Source: Tetradesmus obliquus (taxonomy: Eukaryota; Chlorophyta; Chlorophyceae; Sphaeropleales; Scenedesmaceae). From it: a DNA stretch of 64,000 nucleotides. Of this stretch, positions 47,067-59,108 are shown piece after piece. The translations under genes and the position numbers were made by a program. Positions within the stretch are counted from its first letter, which is position 1; each line of letters begins with the position of its first letter. The stretch lies in contig CP126198.1 in NCBI GenBank assembly GCA_030272155.1, forward strand, positions 1,364,001 to 1,428,000, read 5' to 3'. Below the pieces are notes generated by a model that was not told the DNA's origin, made no database searches, and was given only the letters and a program-made list of their open reading frames with translations.

Positions 47067-50000
47067 CTAGGTTGTCCTACGCTCACACAGAAACTCCTGA
47101 TACATTGTCTGAAAGTAGTCATCCCACAACTTGTGGTTATCCAACAGGAAAGCAACATTGAGACCTTGCCGATTCACAAAGTTGTCTGGTTGTCTATCCG
47201 CCCACGCTGTGTAGTTGTCTGCGGTGTACAGTGCTCCGTTGTACCACCTCCTGCAAGGACAAGAACATCATGTTGTTCACTGCATTGGAGCATGCCGTTT
47301 ATTGTTGGACATCGCGTGCTCTTGCTGTTTGGAATTTCATGACATCGCACAAATCGTTACATGTCGTAGTATAAACTTGATTACAGTTGTTGAGCTCAGT
47401 GACCGTCTGGGACTTCTTGCCAAAAATGCGTAATGTCAGCACATGTGCAGGTACATACATTTGCAATAAGAAGGGCACGACGTGCAATCAAGCATCACAC
47501 ATTGTCTTGTGTATGATGTGTGAATGACTGGCTACCCAGGTTGCTTTGCTTTGTCTTGCCGCAACCCTGATGAGTGAAAGTTCGGACGTGTGCAAAGCAT
47601 GGTTTGATAACTGGCTATAACTCACCATGGCCCGGTCCTTGAATCGCTTGGTGTCTCTGAGTACAGCCCTATCCACATGACGGTGAGCGCATGAACAAAT
47701 GGGAAAGGTGGCCGTCCCGTTTCGTCACTTGTCACTTTGTCGTATAACAATTCTGATGTGTCAAAGGAGTCTATTGTTACGAGATGACCACCTTGAACGC
47801 GGCAAATATCTTCTGCACGTGATGCTTGGGCTCTAGTCTCCCAATAGAAGTCCCATGTCCAGGCGCTGCCATCTTTCTTGCTCACAGTCCATGTGTTGTT
47901 TGGCACGGCTATAGCAACACACCAAACCAATGAGGTGTGAGGAAGCAGGGTCATGAAATATGTCATACTGAGAGTAGAGGGTTGCTGATTGCGCTCCCGC
48001 ACACCACTTCGTCAAATTGTCACAACATGGTAGGTCCTTTACTTGACTCCTTTTTGGTGACTACAAGGTGACAATCGTCATCATATGGAATTAATATGCA
48101 AGCAAAGCTAGCGTATACTTGCTACAGAACAGTATTCAATTTTCAGCATGACACGGCAACACGTGCTCACCCATTTTGCAATCATTGGCGTTGTCGTGGT
48201 TTGCTGCCGCTCGCGTGCCCGTTACACCTGCAGTCGCAACCGTGCCTTTGGGACAAGGTACACATGGACCTGGGCCGTACCCTTCCTTGAAAGTATGGTC
48301 AGGGCAAATGTGGCAAGACCAGCCAGCCTGGTACCATCCCGGCTCACACACTGCATTGACAGGCAGAAAATTCACATGGGTATCAAGCAAACTTCAGTCA
48401 TGGTACGTTGCTAGGACGTTTGTTGGTTGCGCAGCCCAAACCTTAACCTTCAGCCAAAACACACTGCGTGATCGCCGCAAGCATTGAACCGCTGGGCCAT
48501 GTACGCATTCTAGAGTGGCAGAGGTCATGCGTGTTGTTGCTTTGTGCAAGCACATGCATGGGCAACGCCGCTTCTAGAAAGTTGTTGATAAATCAATTCG
48601 CCTCACCTGGAGGTTGCATGTTCTGTCCTCGTATGTATACTGCATGCCTGACAGGCACACCAGCACGTGCAAACGCCCATAGGTCTGTAGCCTTGAACAA
48701 GCCGAGGCCGTCCAAAGGAATGAAACCGTTTTGATCTGGCATGGGGCTATGAGAATGCCGCAATGTGTTGATGTTGATGTTCCCGCTTCCTTTTAGTATA
48801 TACCTCAGTGACTCTTCATCCGCGCACTTGAAATGTGCGCGAATGACGCCAAGGTTATCAGTTGGATGTGCGACCTCGAACACGGCAAGCATCTCCGCTG
48901 CATTAGGCACAAAAGTCAGTGCACGGGGAGACATGTGTCCCCAACTGCCTCCATATCCAATGCTATCACTTTCATCCACACCAATGGTGTTGTTGCTCAA
49001 GATTGGAAAGCCATCCTCCAAGTCCCTGGGCAACACATCCCTTGCGGTTGAAAATGCTCCTACATTGTAGCTTAGTACCAGTGTCCAGCCCCCTCCGTCG
49101 GTTTGCATGTCACAGTAAACCTGCAACAGAAGATGTGAGGAGTCGCAACATCCTTACATGTAGACACTGCAAGTCGGCCCAAGCAGATCAGCCATCTTGC
49201 TAGTCGACATGGGAGCTTGCGAGCAGCTACCGTCGCTGCCGAGGACCACCATTGCACTGTTGTGCCCACAACATGAAAGCACTCTTATCGCAACTGAATA
49301 CTGCCGAGCACAGCACAGCCTGCGAGAACTCTTTACAAGCGGCTTGTCACCACTCTTGATCGCAAACAATATTGCAATGCAAATCCACCCTACCTTGTAT
49401 TGCTTGCACCGTATGTTCACTGTGTAGGCGCCAGATTGATTGTAGCGTCCTATAAACTGCTCACACAATTGTTGGCCGGTAACTGCAGAGCACACAACAT
49501 ATTGGTGTACGTGACCGTTGTAGCACGTTTGAACAAGGTTGTGGTTGTGGAAATGCCGTGCCTTCATTATGTAGCAGAACTCATGACTGAAGCTGGCGGT
49601 GGTGTACTGTTATGAGAAACAACATGTAATGATGAAAGCTTCATTCAAGTATATCCACAAGACAACTGCGCTCACCTGGTGTGCAGTCAGTAGCAGCGTC
49701 GCGCCCAACAGCCGTGCATGCTGGGGTGGTGGTGCCTTGGGGGCATGCAGTGCACGGGCCTGCCCCGGGCTTGTCTTTGTATGTGCCTTCTGGGCAAACC
49801 TCGCAATCCCCCGAGTCACCTTGATGCTCCCCAGGTCCGCACTCTGCATCCAATACGTGCCAAACAATGTGACTGATGGAGATATTTCAGATTCAAGCTT
49901 GGTACTTGCAACTTCAAAACTTGACATTCAAAGCATGGCTGGATCTCAGACATCTGTTGATTTCATGTTAACATGATTGTTGTCTTAGCACCGTGCATGT

Positions 50001-52905
50001 GACATCGCTGTTGTACTTTCCGAAAGATGAGTCATCTGGCATGTCGGTAGCAAGCTCTGCAACACAGTACCATGAGTGCGGCAACACCCAACAAGACTCA
50101 CGTGTAACAGTGACACGTCACTATGTATTGTTGAGCAAGGGCCACGTGTTGGCAACAAATCATATTGACTCAAGCTGAGCTACAAAGGAATGCGGAACAA
50201 CCCACCTAGACTGGCTGTGTTGTACAGATCTGCAGTGATGCCACATACCAGCAGCTGCTGACCAGCCAAAGGTGTTGTTAGGTCCGGCAAGCCTGCCTTT
50301 GTTGTGGCAAGCAACTTCATGTTGTCTTTGATGAACTGCACAACATCTAAACCAAAATGCTCTGCTACGCCGGCAACATAGTCACCGCGGCGTGCAGTGT
50401 ACTTGTAGCACGTGGTCCCGGATGTTGCTGAGCCCTGCACGACTCTGAGCGGCCATTTCCTTGCAGGGTTTATGGGGTAAGACGGAGCTACTGTGCATTT
50501 GACCGCATACGTTTCGTTGGGGTTGGCAGCTAGCCCTACACCATAAGCTATTTTAAACACTCCCTGGTCTGCGAAGGTTTTGCCGTATGAGTTTTGCGCC
50601 CACCAAAACATGCCTGTGTTGTTGTAGCCGATCTGCACTCAAACACCAAGCCAACACAGAACGGTGAGAAGGAGCAGCCATTGCACATCCTCCAATTCAG
50701 AGAAGCAGTTGACTTGTGTGATGTGTGCATGCATATATAGGCCTCACCATACCTTACCACGTAATATTGGACACCGCACCTTCTGCGTGGCTGCTTAAAT
50801 AATTGAGACATGGCCATGACTCAATGTAAATTTGAGCCTATGACCAGAGCGCAGTGTTAGTTGAGTTGAGGTGGTGGCACTGTCAAAGCCACATGAAAAG
50901 CATTCACCAGCCATCATAGGAGAATGCCCATCACGCTCACACAACACAAACAATGAATCGAGTGCGCAAACTGCAATGGTCAATGCACACCATAATGACA
51001 GTTGTGTGTAACAGTGTGTCACAAACGCGGCGTCTTGGCTCACCAGTACCACTGCGTGTGGCACGCCGCCTGCTGTGCTTGACTTGTTGCTGATCTCGTT
51101 GTAGACTCCACGGGGGTTTCGCCTGAAGTAATCGACAAATGCTGAGTGCACAGTGACCCTGGTGACCACCGCGCCATGAACCCTGATAGCCCGCTGCACC
51201 GCCCAGAAGTCAGTCAAGGCTTCAAAGTTGCAGTCGCGCAACACATCAGATGACGGGCATGTGTACGACACGTCATCGCACGCTGCCGCTAGCTGGCTTG
51301 GAGACAAGCCGCGAATGGCTGCAAAATCATAGCCATCCGTGCAAGATCTTGCGGGTAAGAATGTCCTAGCGGACTGTACAAGGCCTCGCAATGCATCTTG
51401 GAACGTCCATCCAGAACTGCAGCTGCGTAGGCTCACTGGCTCGCAGTAGTACGCGTAAACCGGAGAGAACTCAACGCTCTGGGTGGTGATCCCTGCTGCC
51501 GCTGCCACCGCAGCCTCTGCTGCGCTGACAACTGCTGCGTTGACGCACGTGGCACACTGCCCTTGGTCCTGCACTCGTGGCCTGTCAAGAACAGTATCAA
51601 ACGAGAAAGCACAAGGCACACATCTGAGAGGCACACATGTTGAGCTAGCATGGCTGTGTTGTGTCTCTGCAACATGCGTTTTCTAGCCAATTGCCAGATT
51701 GCAAGGCGTGCTGCAGCACGTGCAGCTGCACGTAACCTGTCAATGGCACAGACAGGGACGACCTACAGATGTTGCTGACATTGTGCCACAGAACATGGCT
51801 GGCTTTGTAGCCAGCTAGCGCACGAGCAATCTTATGGACAACAGTTGCAAACTTGCAACTTGCAATCAACTAGGCTGGTTTGGCTCCTACTTGTTTCGCG
51901 GCATACCCAGCAACACCTGGTTGGGTGTGACAACTTGTGGGCTTCCAGCAATAGAGGCAACAGCTTCTGTCAGGAGTGGCGTTGCATTGCTGCCAGTGCT
52001 GCTGTTGTTCATCCATGGTTCAACATCTCCCGTAGCTTCTGCTGCTGCTGCTTCTACTACAGTTGCTGCTGCACCCCATTGTTGCGACGGCTTGTTGTGC
52101 TTGGTGCGGGTGCTGCGGCTGCTGCTTTGGTTGCGGGCGCTCATGTAGAGTCGTGCCGCCTCTAGCTGCTGCCGGAACTGCTGCCACCTTGGCTGCTGAA
52201 CATTGCTCCTGCTGTCCAAGCCGCCTGTGCAAATTGTGACAGGTCACAACAGCCAAGTCTGTCTACATGTCATGCTTGTATAAAAGAACTGTTCAGCATG
52301 CGAGATGCAGATTGCACTGTGCCACAGCGGCCGATGTGCAGCACTCCAAGATAATGCTGATCTAACAAACAACAAGAATGCATCAGCACATTGACGGCGC
52401 GCACCTGGCAGGCACTTTGCTACGCTATCATAATCAGCAGGCCGCTGGCCTGCTGTGAATGTGCCATTTGGGCATGCTATGCAGCCATTATTTCCCAGCC
52501 TTGGCTTGTAGGTATTTTTTGGGCACACCATGCAGCGTGTGCCGCTTGGGTGTGGCTGCTGCCCCTTGCCACATGTTAAGTTGGCTGCATGCAGCATAGC
52601 CAGCAGTTAGCAGCAGCAGCAGCACAGAGAAGCCAATGTCAGCGGAGCATCTTTGCTGTTTGGGTAGCATGTTTGAGGTTGACGTTGGCATGGTGGCTAC
52701 AGCAGCAGCTGCAGCTGCCTGCAGCACCTACTTGATGGTTCTGGCCTGTGCTCATCAATCAAGCTGCAGCTGCTTTGCCAATCCCGATGTCTGGGTTCAT
52801 TGCACTTGCTTTGACGTCGTATTTGCTGAGGCCGGGTGCTGTTGCTGGCACCCAGCCTGCAAACTTAATGGCTGCTGCTGCATGGCAGTACTATGTCTGC
52901 ATAAC

Positions 52906-52990
<85 letters not shown>

Positions 52991-53281
52991 GTTACTACTG
53001 CTGCTGCTGCTGCATCAGCAGGAAAACTCACCGCTAACACAGATCATTCCGGAACGCTCAAATCCCGAGTTACAAATAGCACTGCATGTGCCGCGAACAC
53101 ATCTGACCTCCCGAGCGTTCGGCACAGCCGGGCAGTCCTGCTGCTTGCTGCACTGAACTGCCCCTGCTACTGCTGGTGCTGGCGCTGCTGCTTCTGGCGG
53201 GACATCTCCCAGGGCTGAACCCACGCAGCTGAAGACCATTAGCAGCAAACCGATCCATTGCTTCGTTCCCCGCGACACCAT
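47067..53281 (-). CDS. Secreted papain-like protease-LysM-fibrinogen-lectin protein (copy 3)
   Basis: Eleven exons: 53281-53032, 52584-52405, 52224-51891, 51581-51044, 50632-50206, 49843-49676, 49482-49394, 49120-48607, 48350-48171, 47908-47626, 47250-47067; all phases join, about 1,048 residues. The domain order matches copy 2. The C1 triad is complete: Cys267 (DQGQCATC), His430 (VPHAVVL), Asn448 (WWAQNSYG). LysM reads YTARRGDYVAGVAEHFGLD; the fibrinogen-like part begins VYCDMQTDGGGWTL; the lectin domain has GGHLVTI, MWIGLY, then RWYNGALY, RQPDN and WDDYF in the small last exon. The fibrinogen-like part is one 514-bp exon where copy 2 has two. The propeptide is longer and low in complexity. 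The start is the first ATG (53281), giving MVSRGTKQWIGLLLMVFS, a good signal peptide. The last exon places the stop at 47067. It converges with copy 2. Confidence 0.9.
52905..53012 (-). repeat. Long CTG/CAG tract in intron 1 of copy 3
   Basis: About 85 bp of nearly pure CTG on the plus strand, which is CAG on the coding strand. It lies just downstream of the exon 1 donor. With the copy 2 intron tract it is an exception to the CTG-on-coding-strand pattern, and both exceptions are on donor sides. Confidence 0.85.
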
Positions 53282-54205
53282 CCATTCGTTCACTGCGACA
53301 CGCTTGGTGTTGCTGCAGGAGGTCTACAGAAGCACCTCCAGCGTAGCTGGCTTTCGAATCGGCGCCTGAAAAACATACTTTGTAGCATTGTAGATATGTT
53401 CAGCAGGGAGACCGGGAATCTACTGCTGTGCAGCAGCGCGGTGAAAATACACACGCGATTACACACGGGCCATGACCTCCCGGCTCTCAATCATCTGATT
53501 CCTTTTAATCAACGTTCGTCCTGCGTAGACACATACTGGGCGCTAGGAAGAGCCCCTGGCCTCTTCTCCGCAGCTTAATCATTGCACCCCAGCCTGACGG
53601 GATGATTCCCATCTGAGTGAGAAGCCTAAAACGTGACTATGGCACTGACAACCATTCGGCTCTGCTTGATTCCGGCGAGAAAGATATCTGCGATGCATTA
53701 GTTGCCACAGGCGCGGTAAAAGGAGCAGGTCTCGACTACTGCCAATGCTGTGGGTTGCAGTACAGCTACAGCCACCCAGTGACTGGCAGTCATTGTACTG
53801 CTGTTCAGCAGAGCCACAGTGTGCGCTGCACGGCAACGTAGACGACACATGCAAGCGATGGGGGGTATGCAATGAAACGAGTTGGATTGCTGCTACTGCT
53901 CACCGCCGTGTCCTGCGTTTGGCGCTGCACCCTCAGGGTGCAGGGCCTGCAGTACAGGCTGTAGGCTGCAACTTCAGGCTGCACTGCAGCCTGCGGCATG
54001 AGCTTCATAATAATAATAAAAATAATAGTCTTCTTGTAAGCCATACCGTGTCATCAGCATGAGCATCATCGTTATGTTACCCATCAAGCGAAACTTTATA
54101 TGGGAGGGTGTGCCCGCCATCGGCCCAGCGCTGTAGCCTACTAGGCTCATGCGGCATGAGCTTGACCCAGCAGCCGGTAGCTGCTGCTGCTGCTGCTGCT
54201 GCTTA
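53282..54205. other. Intergenic, upstream of copy 3
   Basis: This should contain the copy 3 promoter. A palindrome-rich stretch at about 53930-54000 is built from CTGCACCCTCAGGGTGCAG-like and GCAGTACAGGCTG-like words that resemble pieces of the dispersed repeat near 27.2 kb. No gene was recognised. Confidence 0.45.
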
Positions 54206-54350
54206 TCACGCTGCCGCCTGAGCTCCTGTCACTGCTGCTGCTGCTGCCTCCTTCATGTAGAACACAGCCCCAGGTGCGTGGCTGCCGCGGTTTGCAGGCA
54301 GGTCTAGCTGCAGGTCTGCTGCTGTGGGGCCACTTGGGATTATGCCACTG
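54206..54350 (-). repeat. Partial duplicate of the last hydroquinone-reductase exon
   Basis: The end of the last exon (SGIIPSGPTAADLQLDLPAN to FYMKEAAAAA) is repeated downstream, separated from the real exon by a (CTG)n tract. It also ends in a stop. Confidence 0.85.
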
Positions 54351-54377
54351 ACCCTGCTGCTCAAGCTCCTGATGCTT

Positions 54378-54416
<39 letters not shown>

Positions 54417-54635
54417 ATCACGCTGCCGCCTGAGCTCCTGTCGCTGCTGCTGCTGCTGCTGCCTCCTTCATGTAGAACACAGCCCAAGGCTCGTGGCTGC
54501 CGCGGTTTGCGGGCAGGTCTAGCTGCAGGTCTGCTGCTGTGGGCCCACTTGGGATGATGCCGCTAGGGTTGAGCGGGAACAGGCTGCTGTAGTAGCTGCG
54601 CCGGCAGCCATCCACATCCACGGTGTCGAGCACCT

Positions 54636-54674
<39 letters not shown>

Positions 54675-54889
54675 GGCGGCACACTTTTAGCTGCAAACCA
54701 CGCGTTGCTGGTTGATGTTAGGGCTCTCGACAGCTGCTATTGTGCCGCTGCTGGCTCATGGCCACCCCTCCTGTACAACTGCATGCTGCTGCCTGCTCAT
54801 CATCATGATGTAGCATGATGCTGCCAGAAAGCACACATCAACAAAGCTACACACTGCAGCATGTACATGATGTACACACGCATTACTCT

Positions 54890-55265
54890 CTCTCTTGCGT
54901 CACCGCCACAGCCCACCTGCATCCCGCTGCCCGAAACCACACATCCACAGCACCACATGCTGCACTACAGCTACACAAGTGCATTCCCTTGTGTCACGGC
55001 CGCAGCCACCTGCATGCTGCTGCCCGGCAGCGTGATCTGCCACCCACCCACCCTCCTGCATGCTGCTGCTGCCTCCCCCCATACCAATGCTGCTGTTGTG
55101 TCGCTGCTGTCTCACCACCACCACCCACCCCACCCACCCACCTGCATGCTGCTGCCTGGCAAGCACACATCCACAACACCACACGCTACAGCTTACAGCA
55201 CCACATCCTACAGCTGCTCAATTGGCTATTCTTGTGTCACTCATCCACCCACCTGCATGCTGCTG
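54890..55265 (-). repeat. Donor-edge array (PGSSMQ then GTGGG)
   Basis: The coding-strand end of the exon at 55253 (GGCAGCAGCATGCAGGTGGG) recurs at about 55150, 55075, 55020 and 54920 with variations, at intervals of 50-110 bp. Confidence 0.75.
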
Positions 55266-56092
55266 CCTGGCACCTTGATCTGCCACACGTCACGCATCCA
55301 GCCCTGTAGGTTGGGATAGTCTGCCACACGCCGCCGCCCACACCTGCGCACGGCGCAACACACAGGACAGCCCGTTCAATCAATCAATCAATCAATTGCA
55401 CGCTTTTCCAGCAAGATCAACCAAGGGCAACCAAGGGAAGCGACGAGGACAGCCCGTTGCGGTCACAATTACTTAGTGCTGTCATCACATTTCGATAGCT
55501 GCTGGTCTGCCAGCATGGCAGCTGTACTACATAGTAAGCCAGCGATACTTCCTCAACCACAGCCAAATAAGGCTGGGCATTGAAAAAATGTGTTGGCAGT
55601 GCAAGCCAATCAGCCACATCTTGCAAATTTCAGTAATTTTCTCAACACACCACATGTCTAGCGCTCTGCCAGCAGGCATGTCAGTGTAAAGACAGCTGGC
55701 ACACGCACTTACCTGAAGAGGCCAGCGTATGCAGCATCAAAGCAAACAATAGCAAAACATAGGTTCTCCGGCTGATGGGAAGTAACATGTGGTGAATCAG
55801 GCATATTGGGCATCTCAGCTGAGGAACGAGAAGCTTGCCAGCTCACTTACCTGAACAGGCCGGCGTATGCAGCATCAAAGCGGACAATGGTGGGGAACAG
55901 CCGCAGGTCAGCCTCAGTGAACCTGCACAGCCGCCGGCAGCAGCAGCAGCAGCAGCAGCAGCAGTTGGCAAAACCTGGTGAAACAGTCATGAGGCAACCA
56001 CAGGTTGTAACCCTTTCAGTACGTGGAGTGTTCAGACCCAGACAGACAGCATGCACATGGAACATGAATAAACACAACATGCAGCATCGACG

Positions 56093-56131
<39 letters not shown>

Positions 56132-56149
56132 GCGGCGGCAGCAGCAGCA

Positions 56150-56249
56150 GCAGTGTCGCACCTGTCTCCCAGCAGGAAGCGGCTCTGCCCCAGCTGCTGC
56201 TCTAGCTCCTCCATCCGCATGCACACAATACATAACATCAAAACTTGGT

Positions 56250-56293
<44 letters not shown>

Positions 56294-56508
56294 GTCGCAC
56301 CTGTCTCCCAGCAGGAAGCGGCTCTGCCCTAGCTGCTGCTCTAGCTCCTCCATCCTCATGCACACAATACATAACATCAAAACTTGGTGCAGCAGCAGCA
56401 GCAGCAGCAGCAGCGTCCCACCTGTCCCCCAGCAGGAAGCGGCTCTGCCCCAGCTGCTGCTCCAGCTGCCCCATCGGCATGCACACCAAACATAATCAAA
56501 CACAAGAT

Positions 56509-56552
<44 letters not shown>

Positions 56553-56612
56553 CTGCACCTGTCTCCCAGCAGGAAGCAGATCTGCCCCAGCTGCTGCTCC
56601 AGTCCTTGCATT
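56150..56612 (-). repeat. Four-unit array of the exon LEQQLGQSRFLLGDR
   Basis: Units end (donor side) at about 56162, 56301, 56422 and 56559. Each contains CATGCGGATGGAGGAGCT or a variant, codons for (E/Q)LEQQLGQ(S/I)(R/C)FLLGD, a GTGCGAC or similar donor, then a coding-strand (CTG)n tract. The fourth touches the rearrangement breakpoint. Confidence 0.85.
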
Positions 56613-57100
56613 GGCATGCACACAAAACATATGGGCTGTGGGAGCGTTACAAAGTGCAGTGGGACGCTGCGGATGCTGAAGTTGATCGGGTGGTCGAGCA
56701 GCAGAAGCAGCAGCAGCGGCAGCAGGGAGTGGCAGCAGCAGCGGCAGCAGCAGCAGCAGCGGCGTCGGCGGCGGGAGGAAGTGCTGCTGCTGCTGCTGCT
56801 GCTGCCGGTTGTGAGGATGACTCCTGGCTGAGTCCCTGGGAGCTGTATGCTGCTGGGACGAGCAGCGAGGCGGTGCTGGCTGCGGAGCATGCCACGCAGC
56901 TGACGGGAGAGCAGGTGGGCGGCGTGCTGCTGCAGCTGTTGTGCTTTGCATCAAATGTTGCGCATTACATGACAGCAGCTGTTTTGCATTTGATATTGAT
57001 CGCTGCACTTTGCGGATGCAACGGTGAGTATGGTTGGCTGCGGAGCATGCCACACAGCTGACGGGGGAGCAGGTGGGTGGCATCGTTGCTGCAGCTGCCT

Positions 57101-57172
57101 TGCACTCTGCGGCAGCAGTGCACTCTGCGGCAGCAGTGCACTCTGCGGCAGCAGTGCACTCTGCGGCAGCAG
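57101..57172. repeat. Minisatellite, 4 x 18 bp
   Basis: Four identical 18-bp units of TGCACTCTGCGGCAGCAG lie in an intron of the BRWD pseudocopy. Confidence 0.93.
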
Positions 57173-57584
57173 TGCGCTTATTGGGTCTAGTAATGTGTTG
57201 ATGTGGTAGCTTTGCATGGCAAAGCTGCCAGCAGCTATGTTGCTCTGTGCACAGAATGCTCCTGCAGCAGCAGCAGCTGCCGCAACATCCAGCAAGAAGC
57301 TTCTCGCCAAACTCATACATTTGTTATAACATGTTAGATAACATGGCACATGACGTGTGACATGCCTGCAGGTGGCGCGCATGCTTTATGCGCTGGAGCG
57401 TCTGGCGGCTGGCCGCAGCCGCTACCGCCTGTTTGTGACTGCGCCAGGCCCCCGGGCTGTGTACGAGAGCGCCCTCGGCAGGCGGGCATACAACAGGGTC
57501 ATACCGCTACCCCTGGGCCTTGACAACATTCAGGTGCGGCTGCTGCTGACACAGCATGACTGTAGCACTTTTTGTTATTGAGTC

Positions 57585-57904
<320 letters not shown>

Positions 57905-58039
57905 CAGGTGCTGCTCCTGCTGACTCAGCATGACTCTAGGGTGACCTGGCATATTTTAGAGTGTGCCCAGAGCAAGCGGGCTACACCCGCGCCATCAGCC
58001 TGCCATTGCATTCCGCCATTCACATCATTTGGCAGCACT

Positions 58040-58640
58040 GTCATTATGTACCCTCCGGGAACGGCAGGCGCGGCTAGGAGCTGGCAACTGCAGCAGCATG
58101 CAGGCGCTGCTGCACTGCATTTCATGCCACGACACCTTGTAGAACCTCCCCTGCTGATCACTGGTCTCGTCACGCACCATTTTTTTCTGAAAACACTGCG
58201 CAACCTCAGGTTCGCCTTGGAGCCGGCTACTGCAGCAGCATGCAGAGGCTAGTGTGCTGCACTGCTTGTCACCCCACAACACCTTCCCTGCTTGCTCACT
58301 GAAATCATCACCTGCACCAGCATCACTTATGCACCACTGTCATTATGTACCCTATGCCAACGCCAGACACTTCTGGCTACTGCAGCAGCATGCACGCGCT
58401 GCTGCACTGCATCTCATGCGCGTCACTGCATTCGTTGCATCTCGTCATACTTTCTGCACGCAGGCCCAGCTGTAGGCTGGCTTCTACAGCAGGCTGCAGG
58501 CGCTGCTGCACTGCATGGTTAATCAAAACACCTCCCCTGCTGATCACTGATCTTGTCATGCATACTTTTCCTATAGACACTGCACAACCGCAGGCTCGCC
58601 TCGAAGCTGGCGACTACCGTAGCGTGCAGGCGCTGCTGCA
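58040..58640 (+). repeat. Acceptor-edge array, about five units (RLEAG-Y-RSMQALL)
   Basis: Decayed copies of the start of the last exon (CAGG(C/T)xCGxCTxGxAGCTGG, then GCAGCATGCAGGCGCTGCTG) occur at about 58065, 58210, 58365, 58470 and 58590 before the full copy at 58704. Spacers share a motif with ACTGCATCTCATG. Confidence 0.8.
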
Positions 58641-59073
58641 CTGCATCTCATGCACCCTGTGCTCTCCTTCACTGCATCTCATCATGATTTCTGCACAACC
58701 GCAGGCGCGGCTGGAGGCTGGCTACTACCGCAGCATGCAGGCCCTGCTGCACAACGCGCAGCTCATCGCTGCCAATGCAGCTGCCTTCAACGGAGCCGAT
58801 ACAGACCTCGCAGAGAAGGCCCAACAGCTGGCAGCAGCCATCACCTCAGCAGCAGCAGCGGCGGCGGGTAGGGGTGCTGCAGGATATGAGGGTGCGGCGG
58901 CAGCAGCAGCAGCAGCAGTGCCGGCTGGGCGGCTGATGGGCAGGGGCAATGCTAGGCAGGCCCGCAGCAGCAGACAGTACATGCAGGCGAGCGCAGAGCC
59001 AGCAACAAATGCAGCAGCAGCAGCAGCGGCGGCGGGGGCGGCGGCTGAATATAATGGCTGATGGCCACTAGAC

Positions 59074-59108
<35 letters not shown>

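Larger units (their letters stand above)
54206..56612 (-). pseudogene. ECM4: Glutathionyl-hydroquinone reductase (Xi-class GST), 5'-truncated
   Basis: These enzymes use glutathione to reduce glutathionyl-hydroquinones; the catalytic Cys lies in an N-terminal thioredoxin fold. Here only the C-terminal helical half is present: an exon ending LEQQLGQSRFLLGD (56162, four tandem copies), 55922-55851 (FTEADLRLFPTIVRFDAAY), 55343-55253 (CGRRRVADYPNLQGWMRDVW) and 54633-54418 (VLDTVDVDGCRRSYY, then NPSGIIPSGP and a TGA). Phases join across these exons (2, 2, 0). The TEADLRLF, YPNLxGWxRD and RxYYxS motifs are typical of the ECM4/YqjG family. Upstream, at about 56,632, the sequence switches to the inverted BRWD copy, and no N-terminal domain or active-site motif occurs in the window. 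I infer a truncated, probably non-functional gene. An assembly join is the other explanation. Confidence 0.8.
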
